The translations under genes and the position numbers were made by a program. The notes under the pieces are model-generated. The model saw only the letters and a list, made by a program, of their open reading frames with translations, had not been told where the DNA came from and searched no databases. 64,000 bases of DNA. Origin: Apodospora peruviana (Eukaryota > Ascomycota > Sordariomycetes > Sordariales > Lasiosphaeriaceae). Of this stretch, positions 53,743 to 64,000 are shown piece by piece (position 1 is the first letter of the stretch; every line of letters starts with the position of its first letter). The stretch spans positions 4,278,001 through 4,342,000 of the forward strand of contig JAUEDM010000002.1 in NCBI GenBank assembly GCA_033439685.1. Reading direction: 5' to 3'.

Positions 53743-56225
53743 TGTGGAGAAATAAGAGCAAGCAAGTAAGGTAAGGTAGGTAGGTGGGTATGGCTTATAT
53801 GTCTGCGAAAGAAAGATGGTTACAAGACGGCAGGAGGGTGTGGTGCTTCCCCTCGTGGTTCTTGTTGATGACTGGACCGGGAAGATGAATGTCTGGCTCA
53901 CAAATCCAGCCCTTGTCCTCTTTTTGCCTTCGGCTGAAGAGTGTATCGTCGGATTTGATCTGTAAATAGAAAATAGGGATATGTTGTGTTCATCCAGCAC
54001 CATTCTCAGCAGGCCGCTGGGTACCATACTTATATAGAGGCAGAACCACAGACAGCTTGACCCCTTTTTTTCTGGGATTCATCTTCTCATCTGAATGCTC
54101 ATTCCTGATGCTTCTGGAACGGCAATTAAGCTATTAAACTTTCCAGTCCAGCAAAGTATGCTAGCTTTTTGTGAATTCATAGACTCGAGACGGCGGCTTC
54201 ATCTTCAGCAAGTCTCGGCGGGTGGGCGTGTGCAAGTCTAAAGAACTGACGTCGGTAAACTTTCTGCATTGGTTGCGGCATGACGCTATGCAGCAAGAGG
54301 AGGCTTGGTGAAACGGCCATGTGTTTACTTCAGTCCGTTGGCCGAGCTGAGTGGCATGAAGTGGTGGGGATTAGAGTTGGGGGAAGCCCGGCGTGGCGGC
54401 ACGCTTCGTCAGCCGCTCAGGACTCTGGACTCTGGATTTTGTCACCGGCCATCGTACAAATACCTGAAGGTTAGACCTAATGTTGGCTATAATTACGGCA
54501 TCAATGCAACGGGTAAGTAGGCGCGCAACGAGATAGGTAACAGATCTGAACGCGGGGTATACAAGGCGTCCCCCGACCCGGACAATATGACAATATATAA
54601 ATATATAGCCCGGCATGCCATACCATGCGGTCGACCCGGTGTCCGGCTGTGGGTGCATGGTCACGCAGTTCCAAAAGGATGAATGAATCCGTCGTGCCGG
54701 AATGCGAAACCAATGAGCCTGACTGCCCCTACGTTGCATAGGTACGACGACGGCGCAACAAATAAGCTTACACACCGATGCACCTCTTCGGTCCTGGTCC
54801 AGTTGTCTGTGCGGTCTGAAGCTTCTCCCAAGTTCCCCGTTTACCGGCCAGCTGCCAGCCTATCTACTTCATCCCGCCACCTGGCTTAGACTTTCACTTG
54901 CTCAGGTAGCTGCAAATTTCTGCCAATTTTCCATAATAAAGGGACGAGTCTGTACGACCGTCGTCTACGTATCTACCTACCCGTCTGACCTCGGGGAAGT
55001 TGTCTATCTATTTTCCTGTTTTGAACCGTGTCGTCCCGAAGTGCCTCAAAGGAGGAAGTCCGGTGGAGAGACAGAGCATGAAACAAAATACACTGCCTGT
55101 CTACCTAACCCGAATCAACAGAGCAACTCGAAAATGTTAACAGACATTCTTGTCACCCGTAGCACACCTACACTGCCAAAGCTATCTACTCACTCAGCCG
55201 CAGTCAAGTCACGGCACGACACTTGCCCAACAGACCTGTCGTCATGAGAAATCTAATCAAGGATTAAGGCGGTCACGTAGACGAGAAAGATGAACCAAGC
55301 AGTGATATAACCTATCACATCCATGGCCGCCAATGCTCGGCATTTCTGTTTTTCCCTCCCCCAAACAAAAAGGGCAACCCAAATACCAACATACATCACT
55401 CGTTTACAATCCATGTCCAAAGTAAAAAGCAACCTCTGTTGAATTCCATCATAAATCTCATCTAAATGGCTACCATTCCTAGATACCTGGTTAAAACCGA
55501 ACCATCAACACTTCCCGCGCGCATACGCGTGCACACAAGCAGACAGATATGGTATACGACATGTCCCCGAGTCTTCCTCTGCAACACTTGACAGTACCAA
55601 CACCAGGATAAACCCACTCAATCACCCCTTAACAAAGATCAACAAAGCAAGAAACAAGCAAGATAAAATAAGTCTCCAAACATGTGTCACGCCCCCCAAA
55701 ATTGACCATCAGCCATTATACCTCTTTGACAGACACAATCCAGAAGAATAGCAACGGCTTCCTGAAGAGATGATATCCAAGGTTTCCTTAGCCAGTGGAA
55801 CGCCCATAACACAATCCACGCTGAACCACCACAGACAAAGGAAAATAAACCCGGCAATGGGCTGTGTTTTGGCCAATCTTTTGCCGCTTTTGAGTTTTTT
55901 TGCTTTCCAAGCCACATATATTTGTCCCAACAAATATTCCTCATGGCCAATCCTTAACAAAAAAATGGTAGTAATATAGACAAGTAGCAAACAACTAGGA
56001 AGCCCAATGATCCAAAACAGTTGAATAACTCCCACGATGATGTATGCGAAATGGCTCGCTAGCGAGGCCGACGTAGGGGAAAGATTCAGAACAAAGAAAA
56101 GAAAGAGGTAGCACAAGTCCAAAAAATAGCCAGCGGTCAAAGGGACGAAGGAAGTTGAAGTGGAAGAGCTGTTTCACCCATCTCAGCAAGGATCAACTGT
56201 TCAACGACCCTTTAGACCAGCATGG
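53743..56225. other. Spacer between orphan gene and Zn2Cys6 regulator
   Basis: It contains an AGGTA cluster at 53767-53786 directly upstream of the orphan gene, its TATA-like box, and about 1 kb of A-rich sequence that is probably the 3' end of the regulator transcript. A hydrophobic minus-strand frame (55709-56140) immediately follows the regulator stop and is judged fortuitous. Confidence 0.5.
54030..54037 (-). promoter_or_regulatory. TATA-like box upstream of the small orphan gene
   Basis: On the minus strand this reads TATATAAG, about 290 bases from the ATG at 53742. Tentative core promoter element. Confidence 0.35.
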
Positions 56226-58424
56226 CTACCTGGGTAGCGTGTTGGGTATCGTGTTAAAGTCCAGCTCAGTCCCCATAGGACTGAGCCCAAGAGAGTTCAT
56301 GGAACCCATGTCCGAGTTCGCTCGTTGCAAAGCATGAAAATCGCCCACAGTCCGGATTGGAGGGCCGAGGGCGAAGCTACTTGTGCGTTGTGGCGGCGGG
56401 GGACGGGACATCATATTGTTGGCATTGAGTGACTGTCCCAATCCATTATTCATGCCCATTCCCTGGCTGAGGTGCATCTGGGCTGGTAAACCGATGTTCG
56501 GTGGCGGGTTGATATTGCCGGTATTCAGTCCTTGCATTTGAGCACCCAGTCCCGGAAATGGGGGCATTGAGGCGTGTTGTGGCTGTTGGTTACTCATGGG
56601 TCCTGGTGTTGAGAGCGATGTCGGTGGTGCATGGCTCAGTGGACTCATGACAATGTCGGGCATCGAACTGAAGCCCTCGGACAAGCCGTGCGAAATATCT
56701 ACCCCGGGCGACATGATTGAAGGATTGCTGTCAAAGGGGGAGCTCAACTCGCTGTTGCTCATTGTCGTGCCATTCGAACTCCCTGAGTCCATGTCGTCAA
56801 CGCGCTGGATGCCGTACTTGTTGTCGTAATCATCAGTAGAGAAGACAGGAGGCTGTGCCATACCAGCGGTTCCAAACCCATCAAAGATATCGATGATAGG
56901 GGCGGCATTCTCGGGCGCGTTCTGGAGCATGGGGTTTGCCAGTCTCAGGACCGCGTTGTGAACCTTGTTCAGCAACAGAGGCAGGAAGCGAAGATCACCA
57001 CCACGAATGACGGTAAGCACGTTCAGAATTTGATGCAGATACTCTCGCGGTCCCATGGAGTAGGGATCTCTCGAAGCCGGCTGCATACCGAGGAACTCGG
57101 TCAGGGAGCATGTGACACTGAGAAGCTTCTCAACGAGAGTAAGACCGTTAAAGCCAAGGTTCCCAGGGAGTGCGTTAGCTAAGGGAAGAAGATCACGGGT
57201 GATGTCCACAGGGTACGGGTACGGAACCCCGGATTCGCCTTCATTGCCGCTCGCCACACTCAGTTGCCACAAGGTGTTTTTGGCCCAGTGTTGGTTGATT
57301 TGCAGCTCGGCGAGTTGGGCGTTCTGTGCGTTAAGATAAGGCGGAAGAACATCGGAGAGTTGCTTCTGCAGATACGGTGAAGCCTCGTCCCTCTCCTTCG
57401 TCTTATTCCAGAGGGGAACAAGGACGTTGTCGAACGAACGAAATAAGTTAATTTGGTGCACAAACTCATTGAGTTGGTGAGGATTAAGGTCCGTAGGATC
57501 ATCATTCAGGGAGGGAAGGTCAATGCTGGCATCCAGGGTCAAGGGACGGTTGAGCTTCAAAGCATAGGCCCTAGAAAAATGCAAGTTAGCCTACAGGGAT
57601 ATAGTAACAGCCGTCTCACACCATGCGTTTACACACCTCTCGGTAACAAAAAGCAGCCAGTACAGACGTCTGCGTCGCGATGCTTCGATCCTGTCATAAT
57701 GCTGCTGATATGTCGACTCCTTGTTCATACCCATCATCAGCATCAACGTTGTCGCCTCCCGCAAATGGAACCACGCCTTTTCATGGATATCGAGACCATA
57801 AAAGATTCCGAACAGAAAATAGCTAGTGCAAAGCGTGTTGAGGCTGGGCGAGTCCATGTAGTCGAAGCCCTTTCGCACCCGAAGCGTCTCCTCCAGAAGT
57901 AAGGTGCTCGAGACTATGTTGGCGCCTGCCATGCTGTCGAAGCTATAAGGGTCGCCTCCAGGCATCACCATACCCGGCTGCAGCATCATGAATGAAGACA
58001 AGGATGTGAGGAGACAGTATGTATCAAGATTCTGGTCCATGTGGAGCGACTGCTGTTCGAGGCGCTGGCGTTGCAGGATGGGCATCGACGGGTACATGTT
58101 TGCGAAGAAGAATTCGATCGACTCCTTGACCATTTCGCTCGAGAGAAGGCCGGGGTTTGGCGCATGGTTCGGGCTAGACGGCGGGCTGTTGATGCCGTTA
58201 ATTCGATTCTGGACTTTGGCGGAGAGACTGGTTTGCCGTTGATTCTCGCGAAGCTCGCTGATGACCTTGGCTCGCGAGCCTTTCGGGCCCTTCTTTTGCG
58301 GGATAGCATTGTAGGTGCAGCCGAGCTGTGAAGCAGAGCAATTGCGGCATGGGTTGATTCCGTCGCATTTCACTTTTCGACGGTGACAGGCATCACACGC
58401 CCGCTTCACGGCGGTGGTTGCCAT
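56226..58424 (-). CDS. Zn2Cys6 transcription factor with fungal-specific middle homology domain
   Basis: Two exons (57637-58424 and 56226-57570; 66-base intron GTGTGT...CTAG with CTAAC branch) encode 710 residues. The zinc cluster is at the extreme N-terminus, residues 9-37: R-A-C-D-A-C-H-R-R-K-V-K-C-D-G, then NPCRNCSASQLGC. A basic linker QKKGPKGSRAKVISELRE follows. The regulatory domain shows FFFANMYPSMPILQRQRLEQ, LCTSYFLFGIFYGLDIHEKA and RRRRLYWLLFVTER joined across the intron to AYALKLNRPLTL. The last 250 residues are Pro/Met/Gln/Asn-rich, a likely activation region. The protein should bind CGG-type half-sites in the nucleus. The cluster and linker remind me of the COL-26/BglR sugar-sensing regulators of Sordariomycetes, but that is an unverified impression. 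No biosynthetic cluster surrounds it, so a general metabolic role is more likely. Confidence 0.92.
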
Positions 58425-61400
58425 CTCGTGGGCGGTTGTCGTGAAATTCGTGGTGCTGGTGGTACTCGTGGAGCCAGCAACTCAGGGACGCAGCGGGACT
58501 GGGCGACCGTCACCACGCCGACATCAGCGGTCAGCTATCAGACGAAAAGTCTAGAGCGTTGAAGATGAGATGAAAGTCTGGGGCCGGGCCGGTACGCGAG
58601 ATCGTGGAGACTCCAGAAAGTCAATTGGAGTCTGGGGTCGAATCGGGCCGTCCGTCAAACAAGCTCGAACTCGAGGTGGGTGCCGAGAGAGCGGTAACTG
58701 TAAAATCGCGGGGATAGCGCCGAGTCTTTGTATCTACGCTTTCCGTGCAAGTCGCACAGCAGGAGGCGATTCCCAGACAATGCAAACAGTGTCGTCTTTG
58801 GATGGATCGAGCCTGCGATGTTGTTTGGGTGGAGGTCCGTCCAGAGTGGCGAGGCAAGAAGGATGGATGTTAGATGCGGCGGGAGGAAGGGGAAAAGGGC
58901 GAGAATTCCAGTCGACTGCGGAGTAGGGCCCATGGGAAGGGGGACAGGGAAATGACGGGTGAAAAAGGGAAGTGCAGCATGGGTTTGGAATGGGCGGACG
59001 GGGTGTGCCAGCACTGGGCAGGAACCAAGTGCTGGCAGACTTGATGGACCGGGGGCTGAAAAAGGAAGGAGAAACGGCTTCCGTTATGATCGTTTTGACG
59101 GGTCTACGGACCCGTACCGTCTGCAGGTCTAATTTGACGGACGGGCTGAAGAGGAACGGCGCCGGCTGCCTTAGTGGCATGGTTTTGCCCTAGGTAACGG
59201 TAGGGGCGGATTTCTTTGGCATCTCAGTACTTTGACTGCATTTAAGCCACTGATGTACGTAACTTTTCTAGCAATCTCTATGAGACTGTGACCTCCTCAC
59301 CTCAAGATCCTGGTTAGGTAGCACCCTGGCTTTTTGGAAAACAAAACCCTCCAGAGGTGTAGTGTACTAGCTGCTAGACCCTTGTAGAGGTATACCGGGC
59401 GGGCATCGCGAAACTGGTCGTGTCTGAACCGTTGTTCCAGTGCATGAGTGTTCATTTTGTTGTCTCTGTCTTTGCTTCGCAGGCTGCACAGCCCACTGGC
59501 AGGTTGTAGAGTATGGCGATGGTATTCCGTAGTTCGCCGACATCCATACTGTACAAGCAATAAACTCCGGGTTGTGCACCGATCAGCTAGGCTGAGCAAG
59601 ATGCAGAGCATGAAAACGGACTTGGTAGGTATGACCGGGCCATCCGAGAATGACTTGTCACGGCTTATTACGAGGGCTTATTTAGTTGGAAACCGTGACA
59701 TTTCGTATTTGCAATCGCAATCGCAAGAGGCAAAAATACAAAGCACGAGCCAAAGGTAAGGACACCTCCACTGTAGCCACTGGCGATGTCTTGCCCGAGG
59801 CCTCGAGCCCCCTGATACTTGCTTCTTCTTGATCCGGTCTCACCTTCTCAGGTCAAACATGCATACATTAGTGAGATGCCACAGCGCAGGAACAACAGAG
59901 TTTAAAATTCCCCTCGTACACTCATGAACAAGGACACAGGCGGTGGAGGAACATGGAAATCAGCCCGTAGCATTGTCCTCGAGTCTGTTGGCCGATGGCA
60001 GGGCGCCTTAATCAGAAGCCTTCTCACCAGGTGGAAGTACGTGGCTTGATAAAGCTTGATAAACTTCTGTCCCGAGTTCCGGGGTTTATGCCCCAGCGAG
60101 GTAGGAGCTCAAAAGGCGCCCCGTTCCTGTTCCTATCCACTGTTTGTTTCTCTTCAGTGAACCGCGCGAACTCCAATGCCTTTCCAGGTTGCCTGGAATA
60201 TTGGTCTCACTCAAAATGACCAGTGTTGGATGTGTCTCGCAGCCCCCGCCGGGCGATTCAAGGGCGAAAAACGGTGCGGGTAACGTTGCGAGCTTTCTGC
60301 CTCAAGCTTCAATTCTGAGCTGGCATTACGGAGTACATACGGGAAAGAGAAGGCAGGGGTGTCCCTCGATGAACTGCATGCATGCAAGTGCATCGGTGCA
60401 GTGATCATGGACCAGGGGCTTTGAATGGCCCCATTCACCGGAGCCAGCTCTGAGAAACGGGCCAATCATGACACGCGCCGCTCAACGCTTAGTCGGGTTT
60501 TCGCAGCAAGTGTCTTGGTTGTGCCTCCCAAGTGCCACCAGCGTGCTTCCGTTCCGTCGAAACCATCAAATCTTCAAGCAGAGCCATCATTCATGCGACC
60601 GCGTCCTCTGCTCCTTTTATGTGATTTTTTTAACAGGGCAGACGACAGGAGCTTATCTCGACTCATCAGCGGCCGCCTTTTCTTTCGATAACGTGTTTCA
60701 AAGCCTTTTGATCCTACATGGCGAGTTCTCGTCGGTCACGAACGCGGTAGCTCTGTCCGTAAGGAAACATCGAATCCTTCCTTGAAACAGACAGTGACGT
60801 TCATGATCACCTTAGGAGAGCAGTTTGTTAGTCGAACCTGTTCTTTGTATGGCGCCTTTGGTGTGTCAACAGCCCTTCCTCAACAGCCAAGCCATCTTCA
60901 CCGACGCTGGAAAAGCCCAGGCGAAACCTGAAAGCTGAAGTCTTCAGCGGTGAACATCATGCAGTTCCGAAAAAGTCAGCACAACCATCTACCGGTATCC
61001 GTTCAAAGACCCGCTTTACCGCAACAACGACACATCCAATTGCGATTTGCGAATTCAGCTGTGGATGTATTCCGTATTTTGTTCATTCAGAACAAACCTT
61101 ATTTCCAATTGTGCATTCCCATCTTCATGCAACAGCAGGTCCGATGCAATTGAGTTTTGAAGCACGTCCTTTGGATCGAGGCAGCCAGACAGCGAACCAT
61201 GGGTAGACCACCACAAAAATAGACAACCATTCTCTTTTTCCCAAGTGCTGTATTCCGTACGCGCGAAACACTCGCCAGACCGTGTGGTTCGGGCGGGTGT
61301 CTGCGGTTCTGGATCTGATGAACCACTGTTTACCCCGCCGTTTTGCCCATGGTCCATGTTCAAGTACTGTATGTATGAAAACGTTCAAACGGTGGATGAT

Positions 61401-63144
61401 TGTCGTGATGAGAAAGCTGGGGTACAAGGGTACATTTTGGGAATGCGGAGAACTCCACAGCCAATGGCAGTCGACAACGACGCCATCCTGTCTCAGACCT
61501 TTGACTGCCCCCACAGTCGGTCCGAAAAGGCTGCGAGCCGAAAGCCACCAAAGCAAGCCGCATTCCTTGGCTTTCACCATCCCATGTCCAATAAATGGTC
61601 TCACGTCCGGAATACCGCTCACAGTCTCTCCCGACGAGATACGGAGTACGGAGTCGGATCTTTAACAAAGTCAGCCTTGCCAGCCTTATAATTCCTACAT
61701 AAGCACGACATCCCGTTGACACGACGTTATTGTCTCATTCAGGGGCATTACATCCGGGGTGCAACAACTGGAGTCTAGATTTTGCGTTTGTTGATCACTT
61801 GAAGGATGGATTGATATGGCGTGTCTGGCCCGAACTGTTCATCCTCCGCAAACCCCAATTCTGCTTCAGTTAAAGCAAAATCCTGGTCATCAAATTGACT
61901 TCTGCGGGGTAAGGCCAGTTGGGGAAATCTTGAATCCTCGGACAGGCTCGACGACAGCATCTGTCAAACTGTCAACCCAAGCTATCAAGCCGCAAGCGAG
62001 CTCCCGTTCTGACAATCTCGGCCCTGACTACCAGGGGCACGCAACTTAGGCCGAGAGGTGCATGGAACAGCTACCTTTATTTGCCTACTATACATATATC
62101 AGGTCGTTGTTCATCACAAACAACTCCGCACTTGAAGTTACTCACCACTGGTTTTCTGTAGTGTACGTGTATGTACTCATACGTTGGTCCCGCCGCCGCA
62201 CCTCAGTCAGACCATGCCTTAGCCAAGTGTAGGGTCAGTGCTGTCGGACCGATCGATGGTGTTGGACGCACAACAATCTGCCTAACCTGCGTAAGCTAGT
62301 CTGTACCAAACTCCGTACGCGGCATTAGTGAGGTAGTCTTCTTCGAGAAGTCTTCTCCTCATCATCCCCGGCCCCTTCTCCTGCTTCAAGGGGCCCGCCC
62401 AAGCTGCAACGGTCCTCATGCCGAATGGTCGATATCCCATCTACTATGGTGACAGTGAAGGGTATACCTATACTCCAAAAAGGAGTGTTATTACTACCGG
62501 ACTCTGCCTGCGGAGTAGTGAGGAGGCTGTTAGTCCCCATCTACTCCAGCTTTACAACCTCCTCCGCACGCTTGCACCGCTACGCGCAGGAACAAGTCGG
62601 TCCTTTATCGCTCGATCTCGGTCTCTTAACCCAATTTTGGTGCTGGCCTTGCAAAACCAATGCTTTCTTGATTGGGCAGTGGGGAAATTCCATGATGCGT
62701 TCTTCGTTGTTGGTATGATCTTGCTCAAACATGCAAAACAGCTGTCTCCGTCTGTTCTCTCAGTGTTGAAAAAGCTCACGCGTGACGTAAAGGGGATCTG
62801 GCAGGGTAGAGATGGGACTCCATCTCGTCAGTCATTCTGATCACCCTCTTGCACAGGAAGCCGGATTTTTGTTGGGAAAACGGGCATAGACTACAAAAAA
62901 GTCCGGGGTAGGGGGTTGGTAGCCATGCGTTCCCCATGGGGCTAGGATAACATGACACTGTCACCTGGTATCAACTCTTCTCACGTGCTTGGTCTTCATA
63001 CCTTAATTCAGAAATCAGCTCATTCTGGGGTCGTAGCCGAATATCAGATACATCCTAGCAATACAGCAAAGCAGGAACCGAAAACAAAAGCCCTCGCCAA
63101 AGATACCAGACCTTTCCCGAGATCCTTTCTTGCTGACCCGAAAG
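58425..63144. other. 4.7 kb gene-free spacer
   Basis: The left part is the regulator promoter. Overlapping open frames near 58570-59180 on both strands lack domains. CCGTATTCCGTAC/TACGGAGTAC-type motifs are frequent from 59521 to 62318 (59521, 60327, 61067, 61251, 61640, 62310). No gene was supported. Confidence 0.5.
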
Positions 63145-63861
63145 TCATAGATCACCCCCCCCCCCCGTTGATCTTTTCGGCAGATACTTGACCCACGGCG
63201 CACAGTTGCCAGCTTTACCCTCCCTCCCCAGATCCTTAGCAGGCACAAACTCGCCCGTCTGCAGACTGCCCCTAACAAAATAAACATACCACGCCTCGTG
63301 CAAGATGTTGCCACGGCCGCCACAGCGTAATACCACCCTGCCTCCGCTATATGCCTCAAGCGCGGTCTGGATGTCCACCAGGGGGTAGTGCCTCCGACTG
63401 TGCGGCACAATGCCGGCCTTTTCCAGCGCATAATACGTATCGAGGGTGCGGAATAGCGCCGAGGCACGTGTGAAGTAGTCGACGACCTCGATGCCGGGAC
63501 TGTACAGCACGTCTCCGTAGCACGCCGGCGCCAGGGTGTTGATGCAGGTCGCGTGTTTATTGAACTCGTGCTCCCAGAGCCTCGAGTTTGGTCCTCTGCA
63601 AAACATGGACAGTGACGATGTTTGGTTAATTATATAACTGAGATCCATGTATTCTTAACTCTTGGGCAATTCAAGATAACCGAGGTATATGCCTTGTGGG
63701 GTTGAATGGGGGTAACTAGTACGTACGAAGAGGCGAGCCAGAAGCGATTCATGAACTGCAGAAGCTCGTGCTGGCCGTGGTGCTCGAGCACGGCCGTGAT
63801 GTTGTTGAAGCGTGGCGTCATGTGGCAGAACTGATCATAGGTTCCATCACAAAGATCGGGC
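63145..63861 (-). CDS. Ribonuclease T2, partial (5' exons beyond the window)
   Basis: Two exons lie inside the window: 63727-63861 and 63145-63595, separated by a 131-base intron (GTACGT...TGCAG). The upstream acceptor CATAG at 63862 splits the Trp codon of the usual H-G-L-W-P-D motif; the visible part reads P-D-L-C-D-G-T-Y-D-Q-F-C. Next comes FMNRFWLASSGPNSRLWEHE joined to FNKHATC, the second active-site box of the family (Glu, Lys, His present). Cysteines at C-I-N-T-L-A-P-A-C-Y and near the end (GNCAPW) are conserved. The first active-site histidine and the signal peptide must lie past base 64000. The enzyme is a secreted or vacuolar acid RNase. A 12-base homopolymer sets the last residues, K-R-S-T-G-G-G-G-D-L. 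Confidence 0.92.
63155..63166. repeat. Twelve-base poly(C) tract at the RNase T2 C-terminus
   Basis: Twelve C on the plus strand encode the poly-Gly end of the RNase on the minus strand. A one-base change in length would alter where translation stops by only a few codons. Confidence 0.85.
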
Positions 63862-64000
63862 CTATGTCAGTCAGGCACGCACGCAATGTGCCGTGCCAGT
63901 AGTGTTAGCAATTGACTATTTTCTTTCTTGTCCCTGTCCCCGATCCTTTGGATTTCCCGTTCCTGGCTACCTTCGGGGAGGGACCGAATGGGAGTAGAGA

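Noticed and set aside
55709..56140. Hydrophobic minus-strand frame of 143 codons resembling a multi-pass membrane protein
   Set aside because: It starts less than 100 bases after the Zn2Cys6 regulator stop, in A/T-rich sequence where hydrophobic codons arise by chance; no splice partner or homology pattern was seen.
1..64000. tRNA, 5S rRNA, CRISPR, integrase or transposase signals
   Set aside because: No convincing T-arm/A-box pairs, direct-repeat spacer arrays or mobile-element proteins were seen by eye. A covariance-model and repeat scan would be decisive; a scored hit would overturn this.

Overview
The window comes from a filamentous ascomycete, most likely a Sordariomycete and possibly Sordariales. 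Genes are mostly interrupted by short introns of about 50-170 bp, with GT...AG ends and CTAAC/CTGAC-type branch sites. GC-rich coding regions are separated by long, more AT-rich spacers. Several products belong to Pezizomycotina-typical families: a CFEM protein, an AcrB-type protein, a Zn2Cys6 regulator and an FHIP/RAI16 protein. The species cannot be named from sequence alone. Eighteen loci are supported; many needed exon joining by hand, and the joins were checked for reading phase.

Left third (1-19.6 kb). A Sec72-type TPR subunit of the ER translocon (1351-1977, +) and a small helical orphan protein (2879-3406, -) are followed by a gene-poor 15 kb. The main content of that stretch is three minus-strand genes at 7.0-7.6, 10.0-10.8 and 12.5-12.9 kb. 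They encode small cytosolic-looking cysteine-rich proteins sharing a W-x-C-C-x-C motif and a C-x-H-x2-C-x2-C motif. A fourth, plus-strand relative at 18.36-19.03 kb has the same two motifs but carries in-frame TAA and TAG codons. This dispersed cluster of putative metal-binding proteins of unknown function is the best candidate for an undescribed system.

Middle (19.6-45.5 kb). An ARMT1-type DUF89 protein (-) and a class 3 lipase (-) are followed by a divergent FHIP-like endosome/dynein adaptor gene (+). FHIP is convergent with a CFEM GPI-anchor candidate (-). After a 4.8 kb gene-free, AT-richer stretch come an AcrB-type ubiquitination-network membrane protein (-) and a hotdog thioesterase (-). 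The thioesterase is divergent from a tiny LYR protein (+, ETFRF1/LYRM5 type). A large SAM-dependent methyltransferase (-) closes the block. The thioesterase/LYR pair is notable because both products look mitochondrial and connected to acyl-CoA metabolism.

Right third (45.5-64 kb). The genes are CCR4 (+; leucine-rich repeats plus deadenylase), a small orphan protein with a strongly protein-like C-terminus (-), a Zn2Cys6 transcription factor (-), and a ribonuclease T2 gene (-) whose 5' exons lie beyond the right edge. Spacers carry two kinds of dispersed short motif, one built on GTACCTAGGTAC and one on CCGTATTCCGTAC. No tRNA, rRNA, CRISPR, phage or intact transposon was recognised.
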